DNA of 64,000 nucleotides from Symbiodinium natans (GCA_905221605.1 CAJNDS010000082.1:124001-188000), one strand, 5' to 3'; counted from the stretch's first letter, positions 11,093-22,381 are shown. Notes: generated by a model not told the origin, from the letters alone. A program made the numbers and translations.

Positions 11093-11098
11093 TTTTAG
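11033..11098. repeat. (TG)n microsatellite with T run
   Basis: About 29 TG dinucleotides followed by a run of T. Confidence 0.97.
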
Positions 11099-11870
11099 TT
11101 GGAATGACGTTTCTGCAACTTAGGTAAAACTTGCGACATCCGGTGCTACTTCCTTTCTACATCGAGTCGTATTGTCAACTGTTTTCCAGTGGTTTTCACT
11201 TCTTGCATCGTTGCGTACGCTAAGCAAAAGAAGAAGTTTAAAGATTATGCTCGATAGTTCTTGATCAAAAAACAACTCGCTGTTGAGCTACTAAGAATGC
11301 AAGAATGAAATTCGTAATTTCCAGACTTCAGACTTTAACATTTGTCACTTGTCATTTCGGTACAAAGATGAAGCAATTAAACCATTTTTGAAGGAGTTAA
11401 ATTACAACTTTGAACTTAAACAGTAAATTATCTGAACAGCACTTCCAGCAACTAACTAAATTCGTTTGAGTGATTCTTTGCTGGTGGTGGATCTCCATCA
11501 AGCCAGATAAATCTGTGAGTTAGATTCATTAGGTTCTGAGGCCTAGACAAGAAATTAGGTAATTTGCGAATAATTCGCAGATGATTTTGATTAAACTACT
11601 CTAGATTAGCCAATTTATTTACAGGCCTCAGAACTGACTTAAGTCAATTAAGAGGGTTGGTGTAGTTCTATGCATCTAACTATTTTCGAGACTCTGGAAG
11701 TCAACTAACTGGCTTAATAACGTTCTTTGTAGACCTCAGATCTTAAATTACGTCTACATCATTAGATTATGTCAGCAACTGGTCGAGATGTACATATATA
11801 TATATGTGTGTATACACACATACGCAATGAAATGAAGGATGCAAGATCGCACAAAAGATCCCTCTCAGAT
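11099..11870. other. AT-rich region without telomere-like repeats
   Basis: About 770 bp of a different base composition from its surroundings, with no TTTAGGG and no long open frame. It contains a 12-bp inverted repeat (GTTCTGAGGCCT at 11533 and its complement at 11623). It may be an old insertion; no coding sequence was found. Confidence 0.6.
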
Positions 11871-12166
11871 TCTTGGGTGTGATGTATCGACGACGTAGCC
11901 TAAGAGGCAGAGCCTCGAGCTTGCCATGTGTTAGGGTTTAGGGTTTAGGGTGTAAGGTGTATAGGGTTTAGGATCCCAAAGACACATGACAGCTGGCTAG
12001 ACAGGCAAAGTACCCATGCACCTCAAGTAGAGTCTAGGGGGCTGAGCATTTAGGATGTGGGGAGGCTCTGACACCCTAAACCTCAAACCCTGAACCGGAA
12101 ACCCCAAACCCCAAACCCCAAACCCCAAACCCCAAACCCTAAACCCTAAACCCTAAAGCCTAAAGC

Positions 12167-12244
12167 AGGGCTGCGGCTCCTGATCCTCGGGCTCAGAGAG
12201 TTTGCGCGCGTCATCGTCATTCCAGACCTTGGCGACGTGGCGTT
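12167..12244 (-). CDS. Charged exon of unknown protein
   Basis: Frame RHVAKVWNDDDARKLSEPED then QEPQP, acceptor ACCCCAAG, GC donor (CCT|GCTTTAGG). Flanked by CCCTAAA on the left and a long TTTAGGG array on the right. Confidence 0.6.
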
Positions 12245-12262
12245 CTTGGGGTTTCGATTTTC

Positions 12263-12385
12263 GGGGGTTTAGGGTTTAGGGTTTAGGGTTTAGGGTTTAG
12301 GGTTTAGGGTTTAGGGTTTAGGGTTTAGGGTTTAGGGTTTAGGGTTTAGCGGATTTGGGGTTTAGGGTTTAGGGTTTAGGGGGTT
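12263..12385. repeat. (TTTAGGG)n tract
   Basis: About 15 nearly perfect heptamers with one break near 12350. Confidence 0.97.
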
Positions 12386-12705
12386 TTGGTTTTGGGGGGT
12401 TAGGGATCAGGGGTTTACAAAGGTGTTTACGTAGGTCTTTGTTTGCGTGAAGGGCCGTGGGAGGCTTCAGGGTTGCGGGGTTGAGGCTGAGGGTTTACAT
12501 GTTAGGCTGTTTTTTGTACGGTACCTGAACCCCTGCGTGCTTACTGATCTATAAGGACATATACCAAGTGATGCAGAAGGTCTAGGCTTTAGGATTTAGG
12601 GTTAGGGAAACCGACCCGCTGTCGCCGACTCAAGCCCAGCAGTGCGTGTTTGCCCCTTAAGAGCCCGCAAACCCAAAACCCTAAACCAAGCCCTGAACCC
12701 TAAAC

Positions 12706-12769
12706 CCAGGCGCGCCTTGGTGAAGGCCACGAACTTGCTGACCTGAATGTACCTGGCAACGGCAGAGCC
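12706..12769 (-). CDS. Exon ending at a GTTTAGGG donor
   Basis: Frame GSAVARYIQVSKFVAFTKAR after acceptor CAGTTTAG. The exon ends G|GTTTAGGG, so the 5' splice site would be the telomere-like repeat itself. The protein family is unknown. Confidence 0.6.
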
Positions 12770-12969
12770 CTAAACTGAAGCTCGTGGGTTTCCCTATTAC
12801 CCCCCTCAAAACTACCACCCCTTTAGGGTTTAGGGTCTAGGGTCTAGGGTTTAGGGCTACTACCACTCCCCCCCTCCCCCCCCTTTCCCCCTCCCCGTCT
12901 GTTCCCCCCCTTAAATAGCCTTGATTCGGCTTAATTTTCCCTAAAGAGCCTCAATTATAAAAAGGGAAC

Positions 12970-13021
12970 CTGGGAGGGCAGCTAGCGCCAAGAGCCCTGA
13001 AACTTGCAAGCTCCGCGCCAT
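12970..13021 (-). CDS. Possible first coding exon with signal peptide
   Basis: CCCTTTTCAG is followed at once by ATG and the frame MARSLQVSGLLALAALPG, then a GTTCCC donor. A basic start followed by a hydrophobic core looks like a secretory signal. It could be the translation start of the 6-13 kb minus gene, or simply an internal hydrophobic exon. Confidence 0.4.
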
Positions 13022-13732
13022 CTGAAAAGGGTAGCTTCATGGGCCCTTACTCTGGTCCTTTTACCTCCTTTAAGGGGTTCTGAAGTATGGGTTGGGTTGT
13101 GTAGGGTAAGGGCCCGTTTAAGGGCGCACAGAAAGGAACCATGTAACTACCCTAAGACATGTGAAAGCGGTTGTGGGTGAAGGTCTTAGGATCGTGGGGT
13201 CTTAGGTAGGGGTCTTCGTAGGGCCTTTAGTTCCACGGCCCTTTAATGCCCTTTGATTGGGGAGCCCTTATCTCTCTGTTGTATACCCTACGAAAACCCA
13301 AGGGCGCATACTTCAGAACCCTTGAACTTACCTCTCCAATAGCCAAGGAATGCAAGCTCAAACTTTGACATTCCTATGACATAAGGAAACCCAAGACTCA
13401 GGGTAGTTCTTGAAAAAGCTTTAAGTTCAACTCTAAACCCCAAACCCTAAACCCTAAAGCCTAAAGCCTAAACCCTAAACCGAGTAAGTTGAAGACGTAA
13501 GCAAATGTTCAGGGGGGGGGGGGGGGGCGTAACTTCCCTTCAAGGGGGCTTAAGCCATAAGCGCTTCGCATCTCTCCTTCTGCTGGGTTTAGGGTTTAGG
13601 GTTTAGGGTTTAGGGTTGAGGGCGACCTCAAAACCTGCCCCCGAATCTACATCCTCGTAGGGCTAAGCATTTCGGGGAGTCCATGGCCCATGGACTCCCT
13701 CCCGAAAGTCTAAACCGAACACCGGAAGCCCC

Positions 13733-13850
13733 AATCTACAATTTGTTTAAGAACCCCAAAAGAATAAACAGACTAATCCCTATATTACCCTTATAAAGAA
13801 GAATGTTTGTTATCTTTTTGGGTGGTTCATCAGCAATTAGTAGTAATTCC
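13733..13850. mobile_element. MITE-like element, family C
   Basis: TACAATTTGTTTAAGAACCC on the left is matched on the right by GGGTGGTTCATCAGCAATTAG in the opposite orientation. Related copies lie near 53627-53742 and 63032-63148. Confidence 0.6.
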
Positions 13851-13883
13851 CTGTAGCCATAAGACCCCGCACAAAGGATTTTT

Positions 13884-14012
13884 ACTTGGAGGTTCATGGG
13901 CAGTTATAAGTGGGGTTATAAGTAGGGGTAGGGTTACTATCATTCTGATTGGTTATAACCTTAGTTAGGGTACTTGTAACCCTGCTTATAACTACCCATG
14001 AACCTTCAAGTA
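13884..14012. mobile_element. Palindromic MITE, family A
   Basis: Ends ACTTGGAGGTTCATGGGCAG and ACTACCCATGAACCTTCAAG are mutual complements, with internal TATAAGTGGGGTTATAAG-type repeats also mirrored. About 130 bp, no coding capacity. At least fifteen relatives occur in the window. The terminal inverted repeat is unusually long for the element size, so single-stranded DNA or RNA would fold end to end. Confidence 0.8.
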
Positions 14013-14074
14013 GGGCTTGGGTCGCCTCAAGATTGCCCCTGAAAAGCCCACAAACCCACCTAAAACCTTACTAG

Positions 14075-14172
14075 TTGGGATGTTCCGCCTTATCCCTCAA
14101 CCCTGAACCCTGAACCCTGAACCCTAAACCCTAAACCCCTGATACTAACAGTCCTTAATAGGGATGTTAGAA
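14075..14172. mobile_element. Family B MITE interrupted by telomere-like repeats
   Basis: The left part TTGGGATGTTCCGCCTTA stops at 14092 and TACTAACAGTCCTTAATAGG resumes at 14143. In other copies these join directly as CCTTATACTAACAG or similar. The 50 bp between them are CCCTGAA/CCCTAAA heptamers. Confidence 0.65.
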
Positions 14173-14214
14173 CCCCTGCCTCGTCAGGTTCATGGCGTGG
14201 CTCACCCACCTTGG

Positions 14215-15180
14215 GGTTTTAGGGTTTAGGGTTTTAGGGCTTTAGGGTTTTAAGGTTTCAGGTTTGAGGGTTTTAGTGTTTCAGGGTTTTAGGGTTTCAG
14301 GGCTTTAGGGTTTTAGGGTTTCAGGGTTTTTGGTTTTAGGGGCTTGAGCGGCCAGGGGCTTAAGGGGCTTCAGGAGCTTTAGGGGCTTTTACGGGCCTTG
14401 AGGGGGTGCTTTGGAGGGTTTGAGGGGGCTTTAAACGGGTTTTTTAGCGGGGGCTAGGGGCTCAGGGTACAAGGTGCCGAAGGAGCTTCAGGAGGCTTTG
14501 GGGGGCTTTAGGGTTTGGGGTTTAGGGTTTGGGGTTTAGGGTTTAGGGTTTTTCGAGTTTCGGGGTGTTTTGGGATTATTTGGGGTGTTTAGGGGCGGGT
14601 TCTTGGGCTTTGTAGGGTTCAGAGCTTTCGGGGCTTTAGGTGTTCGGGGTTTGGAGCTTATGGGTTTAGGGCTTAGGGGGTTAGGTCTTAAGGGCTTTTG
14701 AGGTTTTTGGGTTTTAGGGATTTCGTGTTTTCGGGTTTGAGGGCTTTAGTGCTTTATGGTTTATAGGACCCAGGGGGGGGGTTTCGGGCTCAGGGCTTCA
14801 GGGCTTCAGGGTTTAGGGTTTAAGGATACCCAGTCTTTTTGGGAGAAGGGCGTCAGGGTGTTGGACCTGCGTGTACAGAGGGTTTATGGGGCTTCTAGGG
14901 CGTTTGGGGTTATAGGTTTTTGAGCCTTTGTAGGGAAAGTTTGCTTTTAAAGCTTTACAAAGTTTTCAGGGCGTTTAGGCTTTGAAGGGTTTAGGGTTTT
15001 TAGGGTCTAGGGCTAATCGAGTTTAGGAATGCAAGGTCAAGGGTTGAGAGGCTCCTACTTCTCTAAAACACCGCGGAATGAAGCTCTGGGTTCAGGGTTT
15101 TAAACAGCCACAGGAATGGAAAAAAGATGTAGGGTTTAGGGTTTAGGGTCTAGGTCTTAGGGTTTAGGGTTCTGCAAAAG
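14215..15180. other. Degenerate TTTAGGG-rich region
   Basis: Nearly 1 kb of variable TTTAGGG, TTTTAGGG, TTCAGGG and CTTTAGGG motifs in one orientation. No convincing exon was seen, apart from a short minus-strand frame at 14166-14210. Confidence 0.7.
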
Positions 15181-15240
15181 GTTTCCTAAGCCCTAAGGCC
15201 CGAAGCCCAAAGCCCCAAGGCCCGAATTGAACGGCTAAGC

Positions 15241-15297
15241 CGCTGGAGGCCCAGGAAGTTCAGGTAGTAGTGCGTCGAGGACGGCATCCTCGGAAAG
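15241..15297 (-). CDS. OSCA/DUF221-like exon, membrane motif
   Basis: Frame FPRMPSSTHYYLNFLGLQ after acceptor CGTTCTCCAG, with a GC donor (CG|GCTTAGCC). The pattern P-x-x-S-x-x-[FY]-[FY]-x-N-[FY]-x-x-L-Q is the conserved segment of the DUF221 (OSCA/CSC1/TMEM63) family that follows a LAxxLP motif. Its one-base entry phase fits the two-base exit of 16273-16340, giving an uninterrupted LAD-N-FPRMP join. Confidence 0.6.
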
Positions 15298-15657
15298 CTG
15301 GAGAACGGCTGCTTTTGTGAGCGGGTTTTAGGGTTTTAGGGCTCCTTGCCTTTACTTGGGAGCCATGGAATGTTGGGTTGCCATAAAGATTCTGAAAAGG
15401 GTGTACGGGGGAGAAGGCCCTAAGAACCCCCCCCCCCCCTCTCCCCTCTTCTCTTACGGCAGTTTCATGGTCCCTTAGTATGTAACTGCACAACCCAAGT
15501 CAAGGGCCCATACATCAGAACCCTTTAAAGTGTAAGGGGCCATGGGACCATATTGAGGGCCCATGAAACTACCCTTACATCTTCCAATCCCTCCAGAACC
15601 CTAAGCCCTAACTTCAGCCCGGAGCCCTTTTTTTGGACGCCCAAACCTGAACTGAAC

Positions 15658-15714
15658 CTTCGATGGCTGCTTCACAACTCATGAGGCTGGCAACCAACGG
15701 GCCGACAAAATCGG
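15658..15714 (-). CDS. Candidate exon, relation to gene unclear
   Basis: Frame DFVGPLVASLMSCEAAIE, GT donor, acceptor CCGAAG. It lies between two exons that seem to join directly, so it is either an alternative exon or not an exon. Confidence 0.35.
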
Positions 15715-15759
15715 CTTCGGGTTTAGGGTTTGGGGTTTGGGATTTAGGGATTCGGGTTC

Positions 15760-15813
15760 CGAAAGGATGGCGTGCGCAGCCCACTTTTCAGGGACGCGGG
15801 TAGTTGCACAGTT
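15760..15813 (-). CDS. Candidate exon, relation to gene unclear
   Basis: Frame NCATTRVPEKWAAHAILS after acceptor ATACCCAG. A GA donor would be needed. Same reservation as for 15658-15714. Confidence 0.35.
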
Positions 15814-16272
15814 CTGGGTATAGGGTGTAGGGTTGATGAGTTTTAGATTAACCCATGAACCTTCAAGTACGTAAAATGGGCCTGAATAATTAGAATGGTG
15901 TATCGGGGGGGGGGTATTATAGTATAATTACAAAGGGACCCTACTGTAATTATTCCGACCCCTATATTACGCTCTCACCTGCGTATATAGACCCCAGACC
16001 CAGATCCAAGACCCAAACCCAGAACTCAAAACCCTCAAGCCCTGAACCCCAAGTTACTCTTCCGAAAAAAAATTCCTCAAGGCCCTATTGCCCTTCAGGT
16101 TCAGGGCTTACGGGTTTGAAACCACCCCAAACCCTAGAACCCTAGAACCCTAGAAGCCTAGCAGCCTAGAAGCCTAGAAGCCTAGAAGCCTAGAAGCCTG
16201 GAACCCTAGAACCCTAGAACCCCTAAATTACCCCTAAACCCCCTAAAGCCCCTGACGCCTCAGACGGGTTGC

Positions 16273-16340
16273 TTGTCTGCCAGGAGCAGCGGGAAGCTCA
16301 TCGGATCTTTGGCCACATCCGATACGAAGGAGACAAAGTC
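16273..16340 (-). CDS. OSCA/DUF221-like exon
   Basis: Frame DFVSFVSDVAKDPMSFPLLL then AD, acceptor GATGGGAG and GC donor AA|GCAACC. DUF221 proteins carry a comparable segment (I-x-x-D-P-x-S-[IF]-P-x-x-LA) just before the LP-x-x-S-x-FF motif that is found in 15241-15297. If the donor is not used the frame runs to TGA at 16268. Confidence 0.6.
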
Positions 16341-16689
16341 CTCCCATCATCGGCTTTTGGGACTTTCCGGTTTGGATTTGGGGGTTTTGGGGTTAAGGGA
16401 TTAGGATTTTGGGGTTTTGGGGTTTAGGGGTTTAGGGTTGGGTTTAGGGTTTGGATTTTGGGGTTTTGGGTTTAAGGGATTAGGGTTTTAGAGGGTTCAG
16501 GGTTTTAGGGCTTTCGGGGTTTAGGGTTGAGGGTTTTAGGGTTCTGGGTTTAGGTGTTTGGTGCCTATAGGGTTTAGGGTTCAGGCATTAGGGCGGGTAG
16601 AGGGACCTATCGAATCAGAGTGGAGATTTCGGGTTCAGTTTTTAGGGTTTAGGGTTTGGGCTTCAGGGTGTGCGAAGCTCATAGCTATG

Positions 16690-16797
16690 CTTGAAGGTTC
16701 ATGGGTACTTGCAAGTGGGGTTATAAGCCATGTTAGGGTTGTCAGTTGTAAGTTTAGCTACCTTACTTCTAACCCCACTTAGAACTACCCATGAACC
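16690..16797. mobile_element. Palindromic MITE, family A
   Basis: CTTGAAGGTTCATGGGTACT and ACTACCCATGAACC ends, about 108 bp. Confidence 0.75.
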
Positions 16798-17078
16798 TAA
16801 ACTGCAACCCTCAACCCTATATGTCCCTTATATCCTTCACAAGCAGACCCCAGGGCCCCTACTTCAGAACCCTTGCTTCGAGGTGAGGGGATGCAACTTT
16901 TCTTGGAAAAATCTCCAAAACCCGGAAACCCTAAACCCTGCACCCGAACCCTAAACCCCTAGGCAATGAGCCTTCCAAACCCACCTGGGGGGTTGCCGAA
17001 TATGGGCGGGGGGTACCCCCTTTTGTTCTTATAATCAAGATTTGGGTTTAGGGTTTAGGGTTCAGGGTTCAGGGGTAC

Positions 17079-17205
17079 CGCTATCTTGGGAAATTCCTCC
17101 TCTTTCAACGCACCGGTCGAACCATTGGCCTTCAGCTATGGTCACGCCGCACAGCGCGCCCCATTTGACCCTCATGCAACCAGCAAGCATCCCAAACTCC
17201 CACAA
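17079..17205 (-). CDS. Long exon, probable membrane protein
   Basis: 127 nt reading LWEFGMLAGCMRVKWGALCG and VTIAEGQWFDRCVERGG, acceptor AACCCCAG, donor G|GTACCC. By position it belongs to the DUF221-like gene, although no family motif was recognised in it. Here the repeat on the left is also TTTAGGG, an exception to the usual arrangement. Confidence 0.6.
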
Positions 17206-17251
17206 CTGGGGTTTAGGGTTTTGTTAGGGTTTAGGGTTTAGGGCTTAGGGC

Positions 17252-17281
17252 TTCGGAGCCTTGCGTAGAACCGCTGGAAGC
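17252..17281 (-). CDS. Micro-exon candidate
   Basis: 30 nt reading FQRFYARLR between GGGTTGAG and a GC donor. Too short to judge by itself. Confidence 0.3.
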
Positions 17282-17339
17282 CTCAACCCCCGACCTCCAA
17301 CCCCTCAAAAAACCTGACCAAGCTACCTCCCAGCTCCTC

Positions 17340-17410
17340 CTAAACCCTAAACCCTAAACCCTAAACCCTAAACCCTAAACCCTAAACCCTAAACCCTAAA
17401 CCCTAAACCC
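17340..17410. repeat. (CCCTAAA)10 tract
   Basis: Ten perfect heptamers adjoining the 3' side of the following minus-strand exon. Confidence 0.97.
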
Positions 17411-17420
17411 CCCAGCCTGC

Positions 17421-17497
17421 CCCACGACGGTCACCATGATCACGAAGAAGACCAGGAACCAGAAGTACCAGGCTTGGAGCTCCCTCTGATTCCACAC
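17421..17497 (-). CDS. OSCA/DUF221-like transmembrane exon
   Basis: Frame VWNQRELQAWYFWFLVFF then VIMVTVV, acceptor CCAAGAG, GC donor (GG|GCAGGC). DUF221 proteins have a membrane helix of this kind (charged residues, aromatic YFxF, then aliphatic) shortly before the LAxxLP segment, matching the order here. It is bounded by CCCTAAA on the left and TTTAGGG on the right. Confidence 0.6.
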
Positions 17498-18137
17498 CTC
17501 TTGGGGTTTAGGGTTTAGGGCTTAGGGTTTAGGGTTTAAGGTTTAGGGTTTAGGGTTTAGGGCTAGGGTTTAGGGTTTCGGGTTTGGGGTTGAAGAGCGG
17601 AGTTGGCATAAGTCTCTACTCCACCCCGTCATCACTCGAACAGCAATATTCCGAATTCTACTAGAACTGCTCCTGAATTTACTAGACCTTAACATGATGG
17701 GTAATATCTAGTTGTAGGAGAGAGGGAAGAAATAATCTCAGGGGGGGCAAAGGACAAGGGTTCAGGAGTTGGGGGTTTAGATTCAATTTGTGGTTTGGGT
17801 CAGGAATGTACAACATGGTCCTCGTCGAATGTGGCCTAGTTGGACTCGATCATGTTATGGAAGAAGCTTTGAGCTCGAAATGTTTGGAGTGCTTTGCAAG
17901 CCCTTCCCCCCCCCCCCCCCCCCCTCCCCTCTGAAACGTTCAGAAAGCCTTCCCCCCCCTTGCCTAACGCCACATCCTCTACGCATGAGCAACCCACAAA
18001 ACCAGAAAAAGAAGCCCCACGAGACACCACCAAAATAAGACCAACGGACCTCCCCAAACAAAAAGCAGACAGACACACGCACACACAAACATGCAAAACA
18101 AACACACATAGAACCCCAGAAACGTCCTCCTAAAAAC

Positions 18138-18198
18138 GTCTCCAAAACTCCGCCTCCGACTTGAAGTTGAACAGCATCGCGAAGATGTTAATCAGCAC
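18138..18198 (-). CDS. Hydrophobic exon of the DUF221-like gene
   Basis: Frame VLINIFAMLFNFKSEAEFWR after acceptor CCTATCGCCAG, donor GTTTTT. It is phase-compatible with 19528-19575. Confidence 0.55.
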
Positions 18199-18514
18199 CT
18201 GGCGATAGGCAACAGGCCCCTTTTTTGGCCCTTCAACGGGAACCCCTTTTATACCCTGTAAAACCCACGGGCCCATACTTCAGAACCATTTAACGGAGGT
18301 GGTAAGGGACCATACGCGGCCCATAGAGCTCCCTTAGAAGAGGGGCCCGTGCTGCACCTTAAGGGAATGCAGTTGTCTTGCCGTACAATTGACACTTTCC
18401 AGCTAAATGACCTTCTGAGAATGGACTTATTGCTGTCAATGACCTTAGACAGTGTGAACATGTACCCTTCGCTTGTCATGAGCATATGTATGTATATATA
18501 TATATATATATAAT

Positions 18515-19033
18515 TTAATTACTGCTGCCTGTTTTACGCATTCTTGTAAAAACTGATTGTTGTCCACCAATTATCACTTGAGATGATTGAACAGTCATAA
18601 GGTCCACATACGAACCAATAGACCTGTCAGCCAGCGCAGTGCTCATGAGCCGGTCATGCAGGACTTGTGTCACGTGCGCGCGGAACTTTCTCGCCTGACA
18701 CGGGTTCATGTTGGGATCACGGTCACAGACGGGAGTACTTTCCAGGCAGTTGCTTGGGCAATGAGCGCAGCAGACTGCCGGGTGCAAGACAGTGTAGAAT
18801 GCTGGAGGTTGGCCAAGCAACCTTGCAGTCATCTTGCAACTCATGTGCTGCCAAGCCGGAGAGGCAACCCCCACACTCTTCTCCCCAAGCCACGCCTTGA
18901 GAACGGGATTGGGAGTGTAGCAGAGTAGACAGATACAGCTACAATCTTCGAGGGTGGAGGGGGGTTTTGGGATTGTGGGAGGAGAAGAAGTGTGGTTGAG
19001 GGCCTGGGGTTTGGGGCACAACTCCGACACCAT
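18515..19033 (-). CDS. Unassigned open frame without repeats
   Basis: 172 codons in a stretch free of telomere repeats, with segments such as LHDRLMSTALADRSIGSYVD. An overlapping plus-strand frame of 113 codons at 18587-18928 is equally open. No family is recognised; the region may be a degraded gene. Confidence 0.25.
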   Translation of the reverse strand: MVSELCPKPQALNHTSSPPTIPKPPSTLEDCSCICLLCYTPNPVLKAWLGEKSVGVASPAWQHMSCKMTARLLGQPPAFYTVLHPAVCCAHCPSNCLESTPVCDRDPNMNPCQARKFRAHVTQVLHDRLMSTALADRSIGSYVDLMTVQSSQVIIGGQQSVFTRMRKTGSSN

Positions 19034-19521
19034 GGTCCACGAATCCGAAACCCGAAGCTCTGATCCCGAAAACTAAAACCCTGAACCTCAAATCCTAAAA
19101 CCCGCCAACCCCAAACCCCAAAGCCTAAACCCCGAACCCCACACCCTATCCCCCAAACCCCAAACCCTGATTCCCATTCACCCAGACCCTACACTGAACG
19201 ATAAACCCTGAACCCTAAACACCCCTAAACCGAAAACCCTGAACCCCGAACCGCAAACCCTGACCCCTAAACCCGAAACCCCAAACCCTACACCAAAACC
19301 CTAACCCCTAAACCGAAACCCCCAAACCAAGAACCCCGAACCGCAAACCCTAGCCCCTAAACCCCAAACCCCAAACCCTACACTAAAACCCTGAACCCTA
19401 ACCCCCAAACTAAAACCCTAAACCCTAAACTCTGAACCCGAAACCCTAAACCCTAAACCCCTAAACCCTAAACCCTAAACTCTGAACCCTAAACCCTAAA
19501 CCCTAAACCCCTAAAAAACCC
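19034..19521. repeat. Degenerate CCCTAAA-rich tract
   Basis: About 490 bp of CCCTAAA, CCCCAAA, CCCGAAC and CCCTGAA variants in one orientation. No exon was seen within it. Confidence 0.85.
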
Positions 19522-19527
19522 ACATGC

Positions 19528-19575
19528 CCAGCCCGCCGTGGGGGCAAAGGCCAGGAAGATCATAAGGCCAAGCCT
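19528..19575 (-). CDS. Transmembrane exon of the DUF221-like gene
   Basis: 48 nt, exactly 16 codons, RLGLMIFLAFAPTAGW, acceptor ACCCCAG, GC donor (TGG|GCATGT). CCCTAAA lies to the left and TTTAGGG to the right. Confidence 0.55.
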
Positions 19576-20185
19576 CTGGGGTTTAGGGTTTAGGGCTAAG
19601 GGTTTAGGGTTTAGGGTTTGGGGTTTAGGGTTAGGGTTTAGGGCTTGGGGTTTGGGTTTCGGTCAAACCTCAATTGTTTGGAGGGTCTTTCCTGACCTCA
19701 GGAGCCTATTGCAAAACATGAAGACTAGCAGCCAAGGTTCCAGGTCAGGGGCGGTCCAGGGAGGGTTTTTCAGGGCGTAACCCTGAACCCTAAACCCTAA
19801 ACCCTAAACCCTAGCCCTAAACCCTAAACCCTAAACCCCCTGAACCCTGAACCCTAAACCAGGTCCTCGGCTCAGGTCGCAGGGGGGTCGCAGAGGGGGG
19901 GGGAGTCCAGGGGTTTAAGGGGCGCCCAGTGTGGGGTTTGGGTTTCAGGGTTTGGGGTTTAGGGTTTAGGGTTTAGGGTTCAGGGTTTAGAGGTGTAGGG
20001 TTTTGGGTTTGGATTTAGGGTTCAGGGTTTGAGGTTTGGGGTCAATTTTCAGGGGTGGTTGTGTTATGGGCGGGGTATTTAAGTAGACTCACTGTTGCTA
20101 TTTCTGTAACCCATGCCACCCAAACCCCTAAACCGATTTTTGCTTTTTGGCTTATTGTTCGAGCTTGTAATAGGGCTCATGATAT

Positions 20186-20262
20186 AAATAAAAAAAATAA
20201 ATAAATAAATAAACAAATAAATAAATAAATAAATAAATAAATATATATATATATATACACAC
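20186..20262. repeat. AT microsatellite
   Basis: (AAAT)n and (TA)n. Confidence 0.95.
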
Positions 20263-20680
20263 TATATTCGTATGTATAGATCTATTACTATTTCTTATCG
20301 GTCGGTGACTGTATCTGTGGGGCGTCTTTTTGGGGATGCGAGTAAAACAAATCACAAGCATGCTTCGAGTCACCAGGGAATCATGAGTTTTGGGATCTCT
20401 CCATGGGGTGGGGGCTTGGAAGCCAATTCCTTTTCGGCTTCCTAAAGGCGCCGCAAATACACAAACCCTACACCCCAAAAGCCATGGTAAAACACCCCTC
20501 TGAAAACCCCAAAGCCCCCAAAACCCTCAAAGCCCTTCAAAGCGCAAGCTGCCCCCGCACATTTGCCGCCAGCATGCGTAGGGGCGTAGGCCGACCAAAG
20601 GCTCTGGAAGGGGCCTTTTATGGGGGGCGAAGCTGGGGGCTGAGAGTACATATATATATATATGTATTTCTATCATATGT

Positions 20681-20976
<296 letters not shown>

Positions 20977-21160
20977 TGATATAGGGGTTACGGGGGCCAT
21001 AGAGGCTATTCAGGTGCTACAAGAAGTTCTAGAAAAGGGGTGTTGTAGCGGCAAAAGAGGCTTTATAAGGTTCACGGGCTTCAGACCATCCTAGCACCAC
21101 AGTGACACATACCTAAACCCGTACAAACCCTAGAGGGAAGAATCCGAACACGCAGAGCTT

Positions 21161-21236
21161 ACTTGGAGGTACTTGTAATCTTACTTAGGGTGCTTAGAAC
21201 CCTACTTATAACTACCAATGAACCTCCGAGTAGCCC
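21161..21236. mobile_element. Shortened family A MITE
   Basis: CTTACTTGGAGGTACTTGTA to CCAATGAACCTCCGAGTAG; internal part of the element missing. Confidence 0.6.
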
Positions 21237-21738
21237 TACACAGTAAACCCTAAACCCTAAGCCCGAAACCCTAAACCTAAACCGTAAACCCTAAACCGTA
21301 AGCCCTAAACCCTACACCCTAAACCGAAACCCTGAACCCTAAACCCTAGTAGTTGAGAGGTCACTCCCACTAAGCTGCACATCCGAAGTAAAGCCTAGAA
21401 TTCCCATTCCCTGCCGCTTTTGGGGGTTTTTAAGGCTTACAGGCTTTTTGGGGTTTTGGGTTGATGTGGCTCACAGGGTTTTGGCCCGGGTTTTGCGTGG
21501 CTTCAAGGGTTGTTAAGTCTAGGGCTTGAAGGGTATGCCTAGGGTTTAGGGTTTACGAGGATGGCCCTTAAAACCCTCTGAAACATCTTCATGAACACGA
21601 TCCCCTTAGACCCAATAGGGGGAAAAGTTTGGCGGGTTCTTAAACAATTAGTATTGCCGTGTTTGCGTTTTCGACCCAGCTTCCTGAAACCCTGAACCCA
21701 GACCCTAAACCCTAAACCCAAAACCATAATCCCTAAAC

Positions 21739-21816
21739 CCCTTTCCCAGCCTAGGTCGATGGCGGTGGCCAAGTTCGTCACAAAGAGACAGAATGGTGTG
21801 AAAGCGACCTTCCAGT
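21739..21816 (-). CDS. Transmembrane exon of the DUF221-like gene
   Basis: Frame WKVAFTPFCLFVTNLATAID and LGWER, acceptor GGGTTCAG, donor GTTTAGGG. Its entry phase fits the exit of 27345-27424. Hydrophobic. Confidence 0.55.
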
Positions 21817-21891
21817 CTGAACCCGAAACCCGAAACCCGAAACCCGAAACCCTAAACCCCGAAACTCCTAAGCCCCATAAAGCATCTGGAC

Positions 21892-21925
21892 CCTTGTAGG
21901 AACACGGCGGGGTGGGGTGGAACTC
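21892..21925 (-). CDS. Short candidate exon
   Basis: EFHPTPPCSYK after ACGGCTCAAG and before G|GTCCAG. The open frame extends upstream to 21943. Weak alone. Confidence 0.35.
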
Positions 21926-22381
21926 CTTGAGCCGTGTGTCGGATTTAGGGTTTAGGTTTTAGGGTTGAGGGTTTAGGGGTCTAAGTAAGTTAAAGCCATG
22001 GACCGTCGCTTCTCTTGCCGTTCACATACATGGAACTTCTGGTACAACCCTAAGGACCTAGGCCTCAAAAAGGCACCCTCTCGGATTCCTGTATGGAATA
22101 CGGTGTCCACAACCCTGATTCCTAAACCCTAAACCCTAAACCCTAAGTCAGGGGCTCTATGTGGCAGTTGGTCAAAGTACTTGTCCCCCCAACAATGTCC
22201 CAATACACTTCCCGCACGCACACCCAAAACAGCCCTCAAGATCTTCCGAGCAAGCACCTCTCAGGGAGTCAACGTGCCTTCAAGGGCTCCCATTTTGGGA
22301 TGTTCACCCCTTTTACTAACAGTCCGAAGTCCTTGATAGAGATGAATTATAGTACCCCCCCCCCCCCCCCCCCCCGAGATT

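Noticed and set aside
21892-21945. Relict dinoflagellate spliced leader (ends GGCTCAAG)
   Set aside because: Only the last eight bases match the known leader end; chance is likely.
22022-22130. Plus-strand frame starting MDRRFSCRSHTWNFWYNP
   Set aside because: The opposite strand is equally open and the flanking repeats have the reverse of the usual exon arrangement; no splice sites support it.
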